This document shows positions 16,405-24,204 of a stretch of 64,000 bases of DNA, piece after piece. Both the position numbers and the translations under genes were made by a program. Origin of the DNA: Sphingomonas mucosissima (GTDB lineage: Bacteria; Pseudomonadota; Alphaproteobacteria; Sphingomonadales; Sphingomonadaceae). Below the pieces are notes generated by a model that was not told where the DNA came from, did not search any database, and saw nothing but the letters and a program-made list of their open reading frames with translations. The stretch's first letter is position 1. Each line of letters starts with the position of its first letter. Location: positions 248,001 through 312,000 of the forward strand of contig NZ_NBBJ01000002.1 of the NCBI RefSeq assembly GCF_002197665.1, written 5' to 3'.

Positions 16405-17112
16405 ATGCCTGCGCCTGTCACACCGTTGTTCCCCTGGCGCCATGAGGACCAGGACCGATTCGAGCGCCTGTTGCAGGAGCATGTCCAGGATCGGCTGTTC
16501 CCATGCGTCGGCGCCAAAGCCGCGCTTGCCAAGGGTACGCTGAGCGTTCTTGCCTGCAACCGTATCGATAGCGGGTGGGACGATCTGCGCATCCATGACG
16601 GACTGCTGCGTTTTGCCGCCGCTTACCGCGAGGAACCGGCGCTCTATCGAAGCTATGCCGTTGTCTTCAATGGCCCGACCGAGTTGGGCGAGGGTGAGTT
16701 CGAACGAGCGCTCTGGGCGCGCGTGCAATCCTTGTCCGACAAGGACGTCTGGCGCGGCCAGGAATATGACGCACGCGTCAGCCCTGATCCGGATGACGTC
16801 CACTTCTCCCTGAGCTTTGGTGGGGAGGCGTTCTTCGTCGTTGGCCTGCATCCCAACGCCAGCCGCCCGGCGCGCCGCTTTGCCAAGCCTACTCTGGTCT
16901 TCAACCTGCACGACCAGTTCGAACGGCTGCGCGCCGACGGACTGTATGAAAGCATGCGCGAGAAGATCCTGGTGCGCGATGAAGCGCTTGCCGGATCGCG
17001 CAATCCCATGCTGTCGCGCCACGGCGAAACCAGTGAGGCGCGGCAGTATAGCGGCCGTATCGTGGAGGATGGCTGGAGTTGCCCCTTTCACTATCAAGGC
17101 CAGAATGACTGA
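16405..17112 (+). CDS. YqcI/YcgG (FPC/CPF motif) family protein, putative haem-dependent N-oxygenase
   Basis: The 235-residue protein shows the two motifs that name this family: FPCVGAK at 32-38 near the N-terminus and CPFHY at 226-230 near the C-terminus. Characterised relatives, such as GntA of guanitoxin biosynthesis, are haem-dependent enzymes that N-hydroxylate a guanidino group of an arginine-derived substrate. The substrate here is unknown. It overlaps a DUF1989 gene by 8 bases, so the two are translated together. It sits between fliA and the flagellin genes without an obvious link to motility. Confidence 0.72.
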   Translation: MPAPVTPLFPWRHEDQDRFERLLQEHVQDRLFPCVGAKAALAKGTLSVLACNRIDSGWDDLRIHDGLLRFAAAYREEPALYRSYAVVFNGPTELGEGEFERALWARVQSLSDKDVWRGQEYDARVSPDPDDVHFSLSFGGEAFFVVGLHPNASRPARRFAKPTLVFNLHDQFERLRADGLYESMREKILVRDEALAGSRNPMLSRHGETSEARQYSGRIVEDGWSCPFHYQGQND

Positions 17113-17716
17113 ACCGACCCGTATTCCCGAGCGCAGCGGGACGGCATTCCTGTTGCCGGCCGGCGCGCTGCTCGAAGTGATCGATCCCAAGGGCGTTCAG
17201 GTCGCCGATCTGCTCGCCTTTAACGCGGATGACGTGGGAGAGGCGATCTCCTCCGGGCGGACCTTCGACTATGCCGAGACAATCTATCTCACCACCGGCC
17301 ACCTTCTGTATTCCAACAGGTCCCGGCCGATGCTGGAGATCGTTGCGGATGATGTCGGACGGCACGATTTCCTGCTGACCCCGTGTAGCGCGGATACCTT
17401 TCGGCATTTCTATCCCGACCAGCCGGTGCATCGCGGCTGCTTCGGCAATCTCGCCGCTGCCCTCGCGCCGCACGGGATCACCGAGGACATGATCCCGAGC
17501 GCGTTCAACTGCTTCATGAACGTGCCGGTCGACGGCGAAACAGGAAAGCTGCGGGTGCTGCCGCCGATCAGCAAGGCCGGGGACAAGATCGTGTTCCGCG
17601 CGGCGATGGATCTAATCATCGGCCTGACGGCGTGCTCGGCGTTTGATTCCAACGGCGGCAGCTTCAAGCCGATAGACTATCGGATAGTCTCTTCCGAAAA
17701 CGTGGAAAGCAACTGA
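17105..17716 (+). CDS. DUF1989 (urea carboxylase-associated family) protein
   Basis: The 203-residue product from ATG at 17105 shows DUF1989 features: GVQVADLLAFNADD, the Cys-containing RHDFLLTPCSADTF and GCFGNLAAAL blocks, SAFNCFMNVPVDGETGKL, and a C-terminal metal-site-like LTACSAFDSNGG. Members are often annotated as urea carboxylase-associated and lie beside enzymes acting on urea or guanidine compounds. The 8-base overlap with the YqcI/YcgG gene suggests consecutive steps on one nitrogen compound (inference). An in-frame open extension upstream exists but would lie inside the previous gene. Confidence 0.75.
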   Translation: MTEPTRIPERSGTAFLLPAGALLEVIDPKGVQVADLLAFNADDVGEAISSGRTFDYAETIYLTTGHLLYSNRSRPMLEIVADDVGRHDFLLTPCSADTFRHFYPDQPVHRGCFGNLAAALAPHGITEDMIPSAFNCFMNVPVDGETGKLRVLPPISKAGDKIVFRAAMDLIIGLTACSAFDSNGGSFKPIDYRIVSSENVESN

Positions 17717-17742
17717 TTTAGATCATGTTTCCACGCGCACGC

Positions 17743-17767
17743 GGAACTTGGCTGCGTTCACTATGTT
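17743..17767 (+). promoter_or_regulatory. EcfG-type general stress promoter
   Basis: GGAAC, 17 bases, GTT matches the alphaproteobacterial general-stress sigma (EcfG) consensus. It lies about 70 bases before the DUF4142 gene, a class of gene often in this regulon. Assignment rests on motif and context. Confidence 0.55.
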
Positions 17768-17837
17768 CGACAAGCATCGCCAGTCGCACAGGAAGTCTTC
17801 CCGTGTCGGTGGCGCGTGATCCGAATGGAGGAAACAC

Positions 17838-18350
17838 GTGAAAGCATTGTCGAGTTTTGCCGTCGCTGCGACGGTCCTTATCGCCAGCCCAGTTATGGCG
17901 CAGACGATGGCCAGCCCAGCCATGGCGCAGGCGGTGGCGCCCCGGGACTATGTTGCAAAGGCCGGTGCCAGTGATCTGTATGAGCGCACGTCGAGCAAGC
18001 TCGTTCTGGAAACCACCAGGGATGCCAAGGTTCGTCAGTTCGCGCAGATGATGATCAAGGATCACACCAAGAGCACCAACGACGTGAAGACTGCCGCCAA
18101 GCAGTCGAGCGTGACGCCGCCGCCGCCGATGCTCGAGCCGGATCAGTCGCAGATGGTTGCGGAACTGCGCAAAACGCGCGGCGTGGCACGTGATCAAGCC
18201 TATATCGCGCAGCAGAAGGTTGCGCACCAGAAGGCGCTCGCGCTTCATCAGGGTTATGCCCAGGCCGGCACCGCCGCACCGCTGAAGGCGGTCGCCGCAC
18301 AGACGGCTCCCGTGGTGCAGCATCACCTGGAAATGCTGAACGGCATGTAA
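17838..18350 (+). CDS. DUF4142 family secreted protein
   Basis: The 170-residue protein has a Sec signal peptide (MKALSSFAVAATVLIASPVMA, cleavage before QT). A DUF4142 four-helix region follows: YVAKAGASDLYERTSSKLVL, VRQFAQMMIKDHTKSTNDV and a C-terminal QHHLEMLNGM. Such proteins are periplasmic or cell-surface and are often induced by stress; the biochemical role is unknown. GGAGG precedes the start. An EcfG-type promoter lies upstream and a stem-loop downstream, so it looks monocistronic. Confidence 0.8.
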   Translation: MKALSSFAVAATVLIASPVMAQTMASPAMAQAVAPRDYVAKAGASDLYERTSSKLVLETTRDAKVRQFAQMMIKDHTKSTNDVKTAAKQSSVTPPPPMLEPDQSQMVAELRKTRGVARDQAYIAQQKVAHQKALALHQGYAQAGTAAPLKAVAAQTAPVVQHHLEMLNGM

Positions 18351-18360
18351 TGCCATGGTC

Positions 18361-18383
18361 CCGGCCGTCGGTAGCGGCCGGGG
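18361..18383 (+). terminator. Stem-loop after the DUF4142 gene
   Basis: CCCGGCCG and CGGCCGGG form an 8-bp stem with a 7-base loop 10 bases after the stop codon. No T-run follows, so it may be a weak terminator or 3' stabilising hairpin. Confidence 0.45.
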
Positions 18384-18524
18384 CTTCAGTATTGCGGTGC
18401 CCTGCTGAAGCGGGACGTCAGTCAAACGCAACAGGTTTGACGTGACCCATGCTCAGGGGCTCAGCATATGTCGCTGGCCAGCCAGCATCCGGGCCGATCG
18501 CGGCCGCGGTTTGCCTAGCCAATG

Positions 18525-18561
18525 CAAAAAACCCCGGCAGCCCTGCGGTGCCGGGGTTTTT
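18525..18561 (-). terminator. Rho-independent terminator of flagellin gene 1 (possibly bidirectional)
   Basis: A stem of ACCCCGGCA and TGCCGGGGT is flanked by an A-run on one side and a T-run on the other, so it can terminate on either strand. It lies about 55 bases past the end of the 18615-19460 flagellin gene. Confidence 0.8.
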
Positions 18562-18614
18562 CTATGTCGGCTCCGACCCACTGAACGGGGGCGGGGCCGG
18601 AGCCGCAGCGGCGT

Positions 18615-19460
18615 TTAGCCGAGCAGCTTCAGCACGCCCTGCTGCGACTGGTTCGCCTGGCTCAGCATCGCGGTGGATGCCTGGCTCAGAATCTGCGCCT
18701 TGGCGAGATTGGTCGATTCGGCCGAGAAGTCCGCATCCTCGATCCGGCTGCGCGCGTCGGACAGGTTGGTGGCATTGCTGGTCAGGTTGTTGACCGCGCT
18801 TTCCAGCCGGTTCTGTACTGCACCCAGATTTGCACGGGTCGAAGACACCTTCGCGATCGCCTTGTCGAACTTGTCGAGATCGGCGGCGGCAAAGGTAGTG
18901 GCCGTCACGTCCACTGCCGATGCCGTCGCACCCGCCACACCCGTGATGTCGGTGTCGGTGGTCAGGGTGTCGAACTTGAGGTCGATGCTGTCCGCCGCGG
19001 CGGCGCCCGCCTGGATCTTCACCGTTCCCGTGGTGCCGGCGGTGCCGTTGAACAGCTTCTGCCCATTGAAGGTGGTGTTGGCGAGAACGTTGGTGATCTG
19101 CGTCGAGAGCTGGTCCATCTCAGCCTTGACGCTCTTCTTGTCGTCGGCCGAGTAGGTGCCATTCAGCGCCTGCACGCCCAATTCGCGCATGCGCTGCAGC
19201 ATGTTACCCACTTCGCCCAGTGCGCCTTCCGCGGTCTGCGCCATCGAGATGCCGTCGTTGGCGTTGCGGATGCCCTGGTTCATGCCCTTGATCTGCGCGG
19301 TCATCGAGCTGCTGATGGCGAGGCCAGCGGCATCGTCCTTGGCCGAATTGATGCGCTTGCCGCTGGACAGCCGCTCCATGGCGGTCGACAGGGCATCCTG
19401 TGCCTTGGTCGAGGCGTTGCTTGCGCGCAGCGACGAAATGTTGCTTCCGATAACGGTCAC
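18615..19460 (-). CDS. fliC: Flagellin (copy 1)
   Basis: The 281-residue product starts at GTG (19460), with GGAGAAGA just upstream. It begins [20 protein letters not shown] with [20 protein letters not shown], and ends [20 protein letters not shown] followed by the usual C-terminal Leu tail. The conserved D0/D1 ends are nearly identical to those of copy 2; the middle (about 130-200) is short and divergent, with no large surface domain. It is the filament subunit, transcribed from its own sigma-28 promoter with its own terminator. Confidence 0.95.
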   Translation of the reverse strand: MTVIGSNISSLRASNASTKAQDALSTAMERLSSGKRINSAKDDAAGLAISSSMTAQIKGMNQGIRNANDGISMAQTAEGALGEVGNMLQRMRELGVQALNGTYSADDKKSVKAEMDQLSTQITNVLANTTFNGQKLFNGTAGTTGTVKIQAGAAAADSIDLKFDTLTTDTDITGVAGATASAVDVTATTFAAADLDKFDKAIAKVSSTRANLGAVQNRLESAVNNLTSNATNLSDARSRIEDADFSAESTNLAKAQILSQASTAMLSQANQSQQGVLKLLG

Positions 19461-19524
19461 TGATCTTCTCCATTGTCCGGCATCTTCCACCGCCCCCGAG
19501 GCGAAGGCCTAGACACCGCAATGT

Positions 19525-19551
19525 GAAACGACCGGATCGGTCGAAGCTTTA
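19525..19551 (-). promoter_or_regulatory. Sigma-28 type promoter of flagellin gene 1
   Basis: Minus strand: CTAAA (preceded by CGG), 15 bases, GTCGTTTC. The -10 lies 64 bases upstream of the GTG start, giving a long leader like that of copy 2. Confidence 0.78.
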
Positions 19552-19625
19552 GCCGAAAGATTGCGTGAGTTTCGATGGTGCAAAACTTCGTCCCATGCGG
19601 TGCTGAGTAAGCCGCAGGGCACATG

Positions 19626-19656
19626 AAAAAACCCGGCGATCGTGAGATCGCCGGGT
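19626..19656 (-). terminator. Rho-independent terminator of flagellin gene 2
   Basis: ACCCGGCGATC and GATCGCCGGGT form an 11-bp stem with a GTGA/TCAC loop. On the minus strand the stem is followed by a run of six T. It lies about 75 bases past the end of flagellin copy 2. Confidence 0.85.
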
Positions 19657-19731
19657 CCTTGTTGCCTTCGCGCGAGCGCGGTTTTCTGGAGCCGAGACCC
19701 AAAAGGGGGGCGGCACCGGCTCCGGAACGGC

Positions 19732-20604
19732 TTAGCCGAGAAGGCGCATCACGCCCTGCTGCGACTGATTGGCCTGGCTCAGCATCGCGGTGGATGCCTG
19801 GCTCAGGATCTGCGCCTTGGCGAGATTGGTCGATTCGGCCGAGAAGTCCGCGTCTTCGATCCGGCTGCGCGCATCGGACAGGTTGGTGGCGTTGCTGGTG
19901 AGGTTGTTCACCGCGCTCTCCAGCCGGTTCTGCACGGCGCCGAGGCCCGCGCGCACGCTCGCGACCTGCTTCAATGCATCATCGAAGTTCGCGATCGTCG
20001 GGACGACCGGGGTTGCCGCCGCGGAGTCACCGGCCATGCCGTTCGCCGTCGCGCCGAGATCGACGACAACCGACAGGGCATTGGCCGCGGCGTTGTTGTC
20101 GAGATCGTCGATGCTGATCGAGATCGTGTCGCCGGAATTGGCCCCCGCCTGGATCGACACCGTCTTGGCGGTGCCTGCCGTGGTGCCGCCAGTGAACAGC
20201 GCCGTGCCGTTGAACTGGGTGTTCTTGATCACCGAGCGGATCTGGTCTGCCAGTGCGTTCTGCTCGGAATAGATGCTCTTCTTGTCGTCTGCCGAATAGG
20301 TGCCGTTCTCCGACTGCACCGTCAGCTCGCGCATGCGCTGCAGCATGTTGCTGACTTCATCGAGCGCGCCTTCTGCCGTTTGCGCCAGGCTGATGCCGTC
20401 GTTGGCGTTGCGCACGCCTTGGTTCATGCCCTTGATCTGGGCAGTCATCGAGCTGCTGATGGCGAGGCCGGCAGCGTCGTCCTTGGCCGAATTGATGCGC
20501 TTGCCGGTCGAAAGGCGCTCCATCGCGGTCGACAGTGCCTTGCTGGCGCTGGTCGAAGCGTTGGCAGCGCGCAACGCCGAGGTATTCGAGGCGATAACGG
20601 TCAT
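19732..20604 (-). CDS. fliC: Flagellin (copy 2)
   Basis: The 290-residue product from ATG at 20604 (CGGAGA upstream) begins [20 protein letters not shown] and shares with copy 1 the [20 protein letters not shown] block and the long identical C-terminal D1/D0 segment. The central part (about 130-215) differs from copy 1 in sequence and length. An upstream in-frame extension exists but carries no flagellin homology. Both copies lie on the same strand and each has its own sigma-28 promoter and terminator, so both are probably expressed. Confidence 0.95.
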   Translation of the reverse strand: MTVIASNTSALRAANASTSASKALSTAMERLSTGKRINSAKDDAAGLAISSSMTAQIKGMNQGVRNANDGISLAQTAEGALDEVSNMLQRMRELTVQSENGTYSADDKKSIYSEQNALADQIRSVIKNTQFNGTALFTGGTTAGTAKTVSIQAGANSGDTISISIDDLDNNAAANALSVVVDLGATANGMAGDSAAATPVVPTIANFDDALKQVASVRAGLGAVQNRLESAVNNLTSNATNLSDARSRIEDADFSAESTNLAKAQILSQASTAMLSQANQSQQGVMRLLG

Positions 20605-20670
20605 TTCGAGTCTCCGAGTGATTCGACGGAAACCGCAGCCCCCCTTGCGGGCGTCGATCCGTCGCCACCT

Positions 20671-20697
20671 CAAACGACCGGCGAGCGGCAACATTTA
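20671..20697 (-). promoter_or_regulatory. Sigma-28 type promoter of flagellin gene 2
   Basis: Minus strand: CTAAA (preceded by CGG), 15 bases, GTCGTTTG. The -10 lies 66 bases upstream of the ATG. The -35 flank (CGGCTAAA) is identical to that of copy 1. Confidence 0.78.
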
Positions 20698-20705
20698 GCC
20701 GCATT

Positions 20706-20818
20706 TTGCCGGCGACCGGCAAGCCGTTGCCTGCTTGCTACCGCGGGCACCCCAGACCTTCGCTGATGATGTTGCGCTGCGGCATCGCCCCGGCAGAATT
20801 CGGCCGGCAGCTTGCCGG
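20706..20818. promoter_or_regulatory. TTGCCGG/CCGGCAA palindromes upstream of the activator gene
   Basis: TTGCCGG-CGA-CCGGCAA (20706-20722) is a perfect 7-3-7 palindrome, followed by GCCGTTGCC; CCGGCA-GC-TTGCCGG lies at 20804-20818. The second also contains a GG-N10-GC spacing (20802-20815) resembling a weak sigma-54 promoter for the plus-strand activator gene. The same half-sites cluster near the flgB promoter. Autoregulation by the activator is a hypothesis. Confidence 0.45.
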
Positions 20819-20877
20819 TTAAACAGGCCGTTAACCATTCAACCAATATGGCCCTAGTCAACTAAGGGGGTCTACGC

Positions 20878-22158
20878 ATGCGGTCGATTATTCCATCCAA
20901 TATGGTTGCTGATGGCCATGTGGCGCTGGTTTCGTCCTTGCGCGCTCAGGGGTTCACGATGACGACCCCGGCCGGCCGGGCCCCAGCCGACGCGGCTTGG
21001 CTGGTCACCGAAGGCGAGGCGTCGCCGGTGCCCGCGCGTACCGTGGTGCTCGCCCGCGGGGAGCGCCGCGTGATCCCGTTTCGTGATGGCGCGCCTGCGC
21101 GGCTCACCTTTGATCACGCTGACGCAGTGGTCGGTAACGCTTTCGTCCGCGCGCTGGCCGGCGGCCCAGATCTGCCGACGGCAGCCGATCCCGAGAGCCT
21201 TGCGCTGTTCGCACTGGCGGAGCGCGTGGCGGAGGCGGACATCACTGTCCTGATCAACGGGCCGACCGGCACCGGCAAGGAAGTGCTCGCCCGCGCGATC
21301 CACCGCAACTCGGCGCGCCACGATGGCCCGTTCATCGCAATCAATTGCGCCGCGCTGCCGGAAACCATGTTGGAAGCCATGCTGTTCGGCCATGTGAAGG
21401 GCAGCTTTACCGGGGCTTCGTCCGGCGGCGACGGCTTCTTCCGGGCAGCCAATGGGGGCACGATCGTGCTCGATGAAGTGGCCGAAATGCCGCTGCCGCT
21501 GCAGGCCAAGCTGCTGCGCGTTCTGCAGGAGCGGGAGGTTGTGCCGATCGGCGCGACCCATCCGATCCCGATCGACGTGCGCGTGGTGGCCTGCGCCAAT
21601 CGCGATCTTCAGGAAGAGGTTGCTGCCGGCCGCTTCCGGTCCGACCTTTATTACCGCCTGTCGGTCTTTCCGCTGACCACCCGTGCGCTGGCCGACCGCG
21701 CGCAGGACGTGCCCGCGCTCGCCGCCACGATGATCCTGCGCCATGCCGGCAGTCGCGCGGTGGTGCCCTGGCCATCGCATGAGGCGATCGCGAAACTCAC
21801 CAGCCACGATTGGCCGGGCAATGTGCGCGAGCTCGAAAACGTGATTCAGCGCGCGCTCCTGTTCTGCGCCGGTGACACGATCGAGGCCGATCATATCCTG
21901 TTCGATCGCGCCTCGGCGCCGCGCCCCGCGGTCTATGCCAACGACCCGGCAGCGGCCGGATCGAGCACGCTCGGCGCCGTTGTCCAGCTTTCAGAATTTT
22001 CCGCCATTCGCGAGACGCTGAGGGCCTGCGGTGGAAATCGTATCGAGACCGCGCGTCGTCTCGGCATTTCGGAACGAACCTTGCGTTACCGTCTCGCGAA
22101 GGCGCGCGAGCAGGGCGAAGAGATCGCCGCGCCGCATGATCGGAGACTGACGGCATGA
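20878..22158 (+). CDS. flbD: Sigma-54-dependent flagellar activator, FlbD/FleQ-like
   Basis: The 426-residue protein has an N-terminal region of about 100 residues with no recognisable receiver domain. A sigma-54 AAA+ domain follows (about 105-335): Walker A GPTGTGKE, the sigma-54 contact loop as GSFTGA (usually GAFTGA), Walker B GGTIVLDEVAEM and LYYRLSVFPL. The C-terminus is a Fis-type helix-turn-helix (GGNRIETARRLGISERTLRY). Direct linkage to fliE and the sigma-54 promoters in the locus make it the probable flagellar master activator. AAGGGGG precedes the ATG. FlbD is used by analogy; FleQ-like is equally apt. Confidence 0.85.
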   Translation: MRSIIPSNMVADGHVALVSSLRAQGFTMTTPAGRAPADAAWLVTEGEASPVPARTVVLARGERRVIPFRDGAPARLTFDHADAVVGNAFVRALAGGPDLPTAADPESLALFALAERVAEADITVLINGPTGTGKEVLARAIHRNSARHDGPFIAINCAALPETMLEAMLFGHVKGSFTGASSGGDGFFRAANGGTIVLDEVAEMPLPLQAKLLRVLQEREVVPIGATHPIPIDVRVVACANRDLQEEVAAGRFRSDLYYRLSVFPLTTRALADRAQDVPALAATMILRHAGSRAVVPWPSHEAIAKLTSHDWPGNVRELENVIQRALLFCAGDTIEADHILFDRASAPRPAVYANDPAAAGSSTLGAVVQLSEFSAIRETLRACGGNRIETARRLGISERTLRYRLAKAREQGEEIAAPHDRRLTA

Positions 22159-22517
22159 GCGGTGTTGGGGGTGTAGGCGGGATCGACCGGGTGATGGCGC
22201 TTCGTGCCCAGATCCTGGAACGTAACGCTGCGCTGAGCCGGGCGAACGCCACGGCTGCGGCGGCGCAGACTGCTCCAGCCTCGGGCGCGCAGCAGGCAAG
22301 CAGCTTCGCCACCACGATGGAGACCGCCATCCAGGCGGTGAACGCCCAATCGCAAAAGGCCTCCGCGCTGTCCGAAGCCTACGAACGCGGCGAAACGGTG
22401 GACATCGCAAAGGTGATGCTCGCCCGCCAGGAAGCCTCGGTCGGCTTCGAGGCGACGCTGCAAGTCCGCAACAAGATCCTGTCCGCGTACAAGGACATCA
22501 TGAGCATGCCGGTCTGA
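22155..22517 (+). CDS. fliE: Flagellar MS-ring/rod junction protein FliE
   Basis: The 120-residue protein shows the FliE C-terminal region: SALSEAYERGETVDIAKVML followed by EASVGFEATLQVRNKILSAY. The N-terminus is low-complexity (GVGGVGGID, Ala-rich). FliE links the MS ring to the rod. It overlaps the activator gene by 4 bases and is 1 base from fliF. Confidence 0.93.
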   Translation: MSGVGGVGGIDRVMALRAQILERNAALSRANATAAAAQTAPASGAQQASSFATTMETAIQAVNAQSQKASALSEAYERGETVDIAKVMLARQEASVGFEATLQVRNKILSAYKDIMSMPV

Positions 22518-22518
22518 T

Positions 22519-24204
22519 ATGGCAAACGCACTCGCTCCCTCGAACCCGGTGATCCCGGAACGCTTCGCTAACCCATTGCGGCAGATCCAGGGCGCCTTCG
22601 CGCAGCCCGCGGTTCGCCGTGCCGGCCCGATGGCGCTGATGGTCAGCCTGATCGGCGCCTCGGCGCTCGCTTGGTCGGCGTTGTCCACGCCGCCGCAGAA
22701 GATGCTCTACTCGGGTCTTCCGGATGCCGACAAGGCTGCCGTCACCCAGGCGCTGTCCGCTGCCAGCATCGACAGCAACATCGACGAAGCAACCGATGCG
22801 GTCACCGTGAACGAGGAGGATTATTCCCGCGCGCGCCTGCTGCTCGCGGGGCAAGGCCTGCCGAAGGCGGCGCCGGGCGGCTACGCGATCCTCGACCAGC
22901 TGCCGATGGGCGTCAGCCGCGCGGTAGAAGGCGAGCGGCTGCGCCAGGCGCGCGAGACCGAGCTTGCCCGTTCGATCCAGGAGATTGACGTCGTCACCGA
23001 GGCGCGCGTGCACTTGGCGATGCCGGAATCGAGCGTGTTCGTGCGCGACAATGCGCAGCCTTCCGCCTCCGTGGTGGTGAAGCTGCAGGGCGGCCGCGCG
23101 CTCAGCGAGGCGCAGGTCCAGTCGATCATCAACCTCGTCGCCTCATCGGTGCCCGGCATGAAGCCGGAGGCGGTGACGATCGTCGATCAGATGGGCGGCC
23201 TCCTTTCCAAGCCCGGCGGTGCCGGCCAGAGCGGCACCGAACAGCGCATCGCGCTCCAGCGGCAGGTGGAGGAAAAGTACCGCACGCAGTTGATCCAGCT
23301 GCTGACGCCGCTGGTGGGCGCCGGCAACTTCACTGCCGAGGTGCAGGCCGACGTCAACATGGACGAGACGCAGGCCACGCGTGAAAGCTACGACAAGGAA
23401 GGCGCGCTGCGCGCCGAGACGGGCCAATGGACCGGCACCCAGGCGCAGGAGGGGCAAGCGCCCGGCGGCATCCCCGGTGCGCTGAGCAACACGCCGCCGC
23501 CTGCCGCGTCGCTTCAGCAGCCGCAGGCGGCGACCGGCGCCAATGGCCAGCCGGTTGCGGGTGGCCCGGCGCCGAACCCGAGCAAACAGTCCGACCAATT
23601 CGCTCGCTCCTACGATCTCGGCCGCGAAGTTTCGGTCACCCGCGCTGCACCTGGCGGGGTGAAGCGGCTGTCGGTGGCCGTGCTGCTGCGCGAACCGGAC
23701 AAGGGCAAGCGCCCCGCCATGGAGATCCACCAGATCACGCAGCTGGTTCGCTCGGCGGTCGGCTATGATCAGGCGCGCAACGATCAGGTGACGGTGATCA
23801 GCCGCAAGTTTGCGGGCGAGGCGGATGCGGCAAGCGATGGTCCGGCCTGGTACGACAATAGCTGGCTGCCGGTGATCGCGCGCAACGTTACCGCGATCGT
23901 GATCGCGCTGCTGGTGCTGCTGCTGGGCGTCCGTCCGCTCGCCAAGGCGCTGATGAAGAAAAAGGAAGAAGCCGAAACGCCCGGCCGCACCGCGCTGGGC
24001 CTTTCCGCGGACAGCAGTGGCGAAGGCGACGAGGGCAGCGCTGCTCTCGGGACGATCGCCGTCGCCCCGCCGGTCACGCTCGACGAGATCGAGGCGAGCC
24101 GCAATTATGACGAGCGGATCGGCAAGGTCCGCGGCTTCACGCGCGACAATCCCGCGCGCGCCGCCCTTGCCGTGCGCGACATGATGAAGGCGACCGCGCA
24201 ATGA
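22519..24204 (+). CDS. fliF: Flagellar MS-ring protein FliF
   Basis: The 561-residue protein has two membrane segments, about 36-55 and near the C-terminus (NVTAIVIALLVLLLGVRPLA). Between them are the ring-building motifs: LYSGLPDADKAAVTQALSAA, ILDQLPMGVSRAVEGERL and ARVHLAMPESSVFVRDN. The last 30 residues (YDERIGKVRGFTRDNPARAA) form the FliG-binding tail. FliF forms the inner-membrane MS ring. It overlaps fliG by 4 bases. Confidence 0.97.
   Translation: MANALAPSNPVIPERFANPLRQIQGAFAQPAVRRAGPMALMVSLIGASALAWSALSTPPQKMLYSGLPDADKAAVTQALSAASIDSNIDEATDAVTVNEEDYSRARLLLAGQGLPKAAPGGYAILDQLPMGVSRAVEGERLRQARETELARSIQEIDVVTEARVHLAMPESSVFVRDNAQPSASVVVKLQGGRALSEAQVQSIINLVASSVPGMKPEAVTIVDQMGGLLSKPGGAGQSGTEQRIALQRQVEEKYRTQLIQLLTPLVGAGNFTAEVQADVNMDETQATRESYDKEGALRAETGQWTGTQAQEGQAPGGIPGALSNTPPPAASLQQPQAATGANGQPVAGGPAPNPSKQSDQFARSYDLGREVSVTRAAPGGVKRLSVAVLLREPDKGKRPAMEIHQITQLVRSAVGYDQARNDQVTVISRKFAGEADAASDGPAWYDNSWLPVIARNVTAIVIALLVLLLGVRPLAKALMKKKEEAETPGRTALGLSADSSGEGDEGSAALGTIAVAPPVTLDEIEASRNYDERIGKVRGFTRDNPARAALAVRDMMKATAQ

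Noticed and set aside
18615..20604. Flagellin phase variation by inversion.
   Set aside because: Both genes lie on the same strand, no flanking inverted recombination sites or recombinase gene were seen, and each has its own promoter.
20801..20815. GG-N10-GC upstream of the activator gene as a confident sigma-54 promoter.
   Set aside because: It coincides with the CCGGCAGCTTGCCGG palindrome, which itself produces the spacing, and the -24 box lacks TGGCAC. Kept only as a weak possibility within the palindrome entry.
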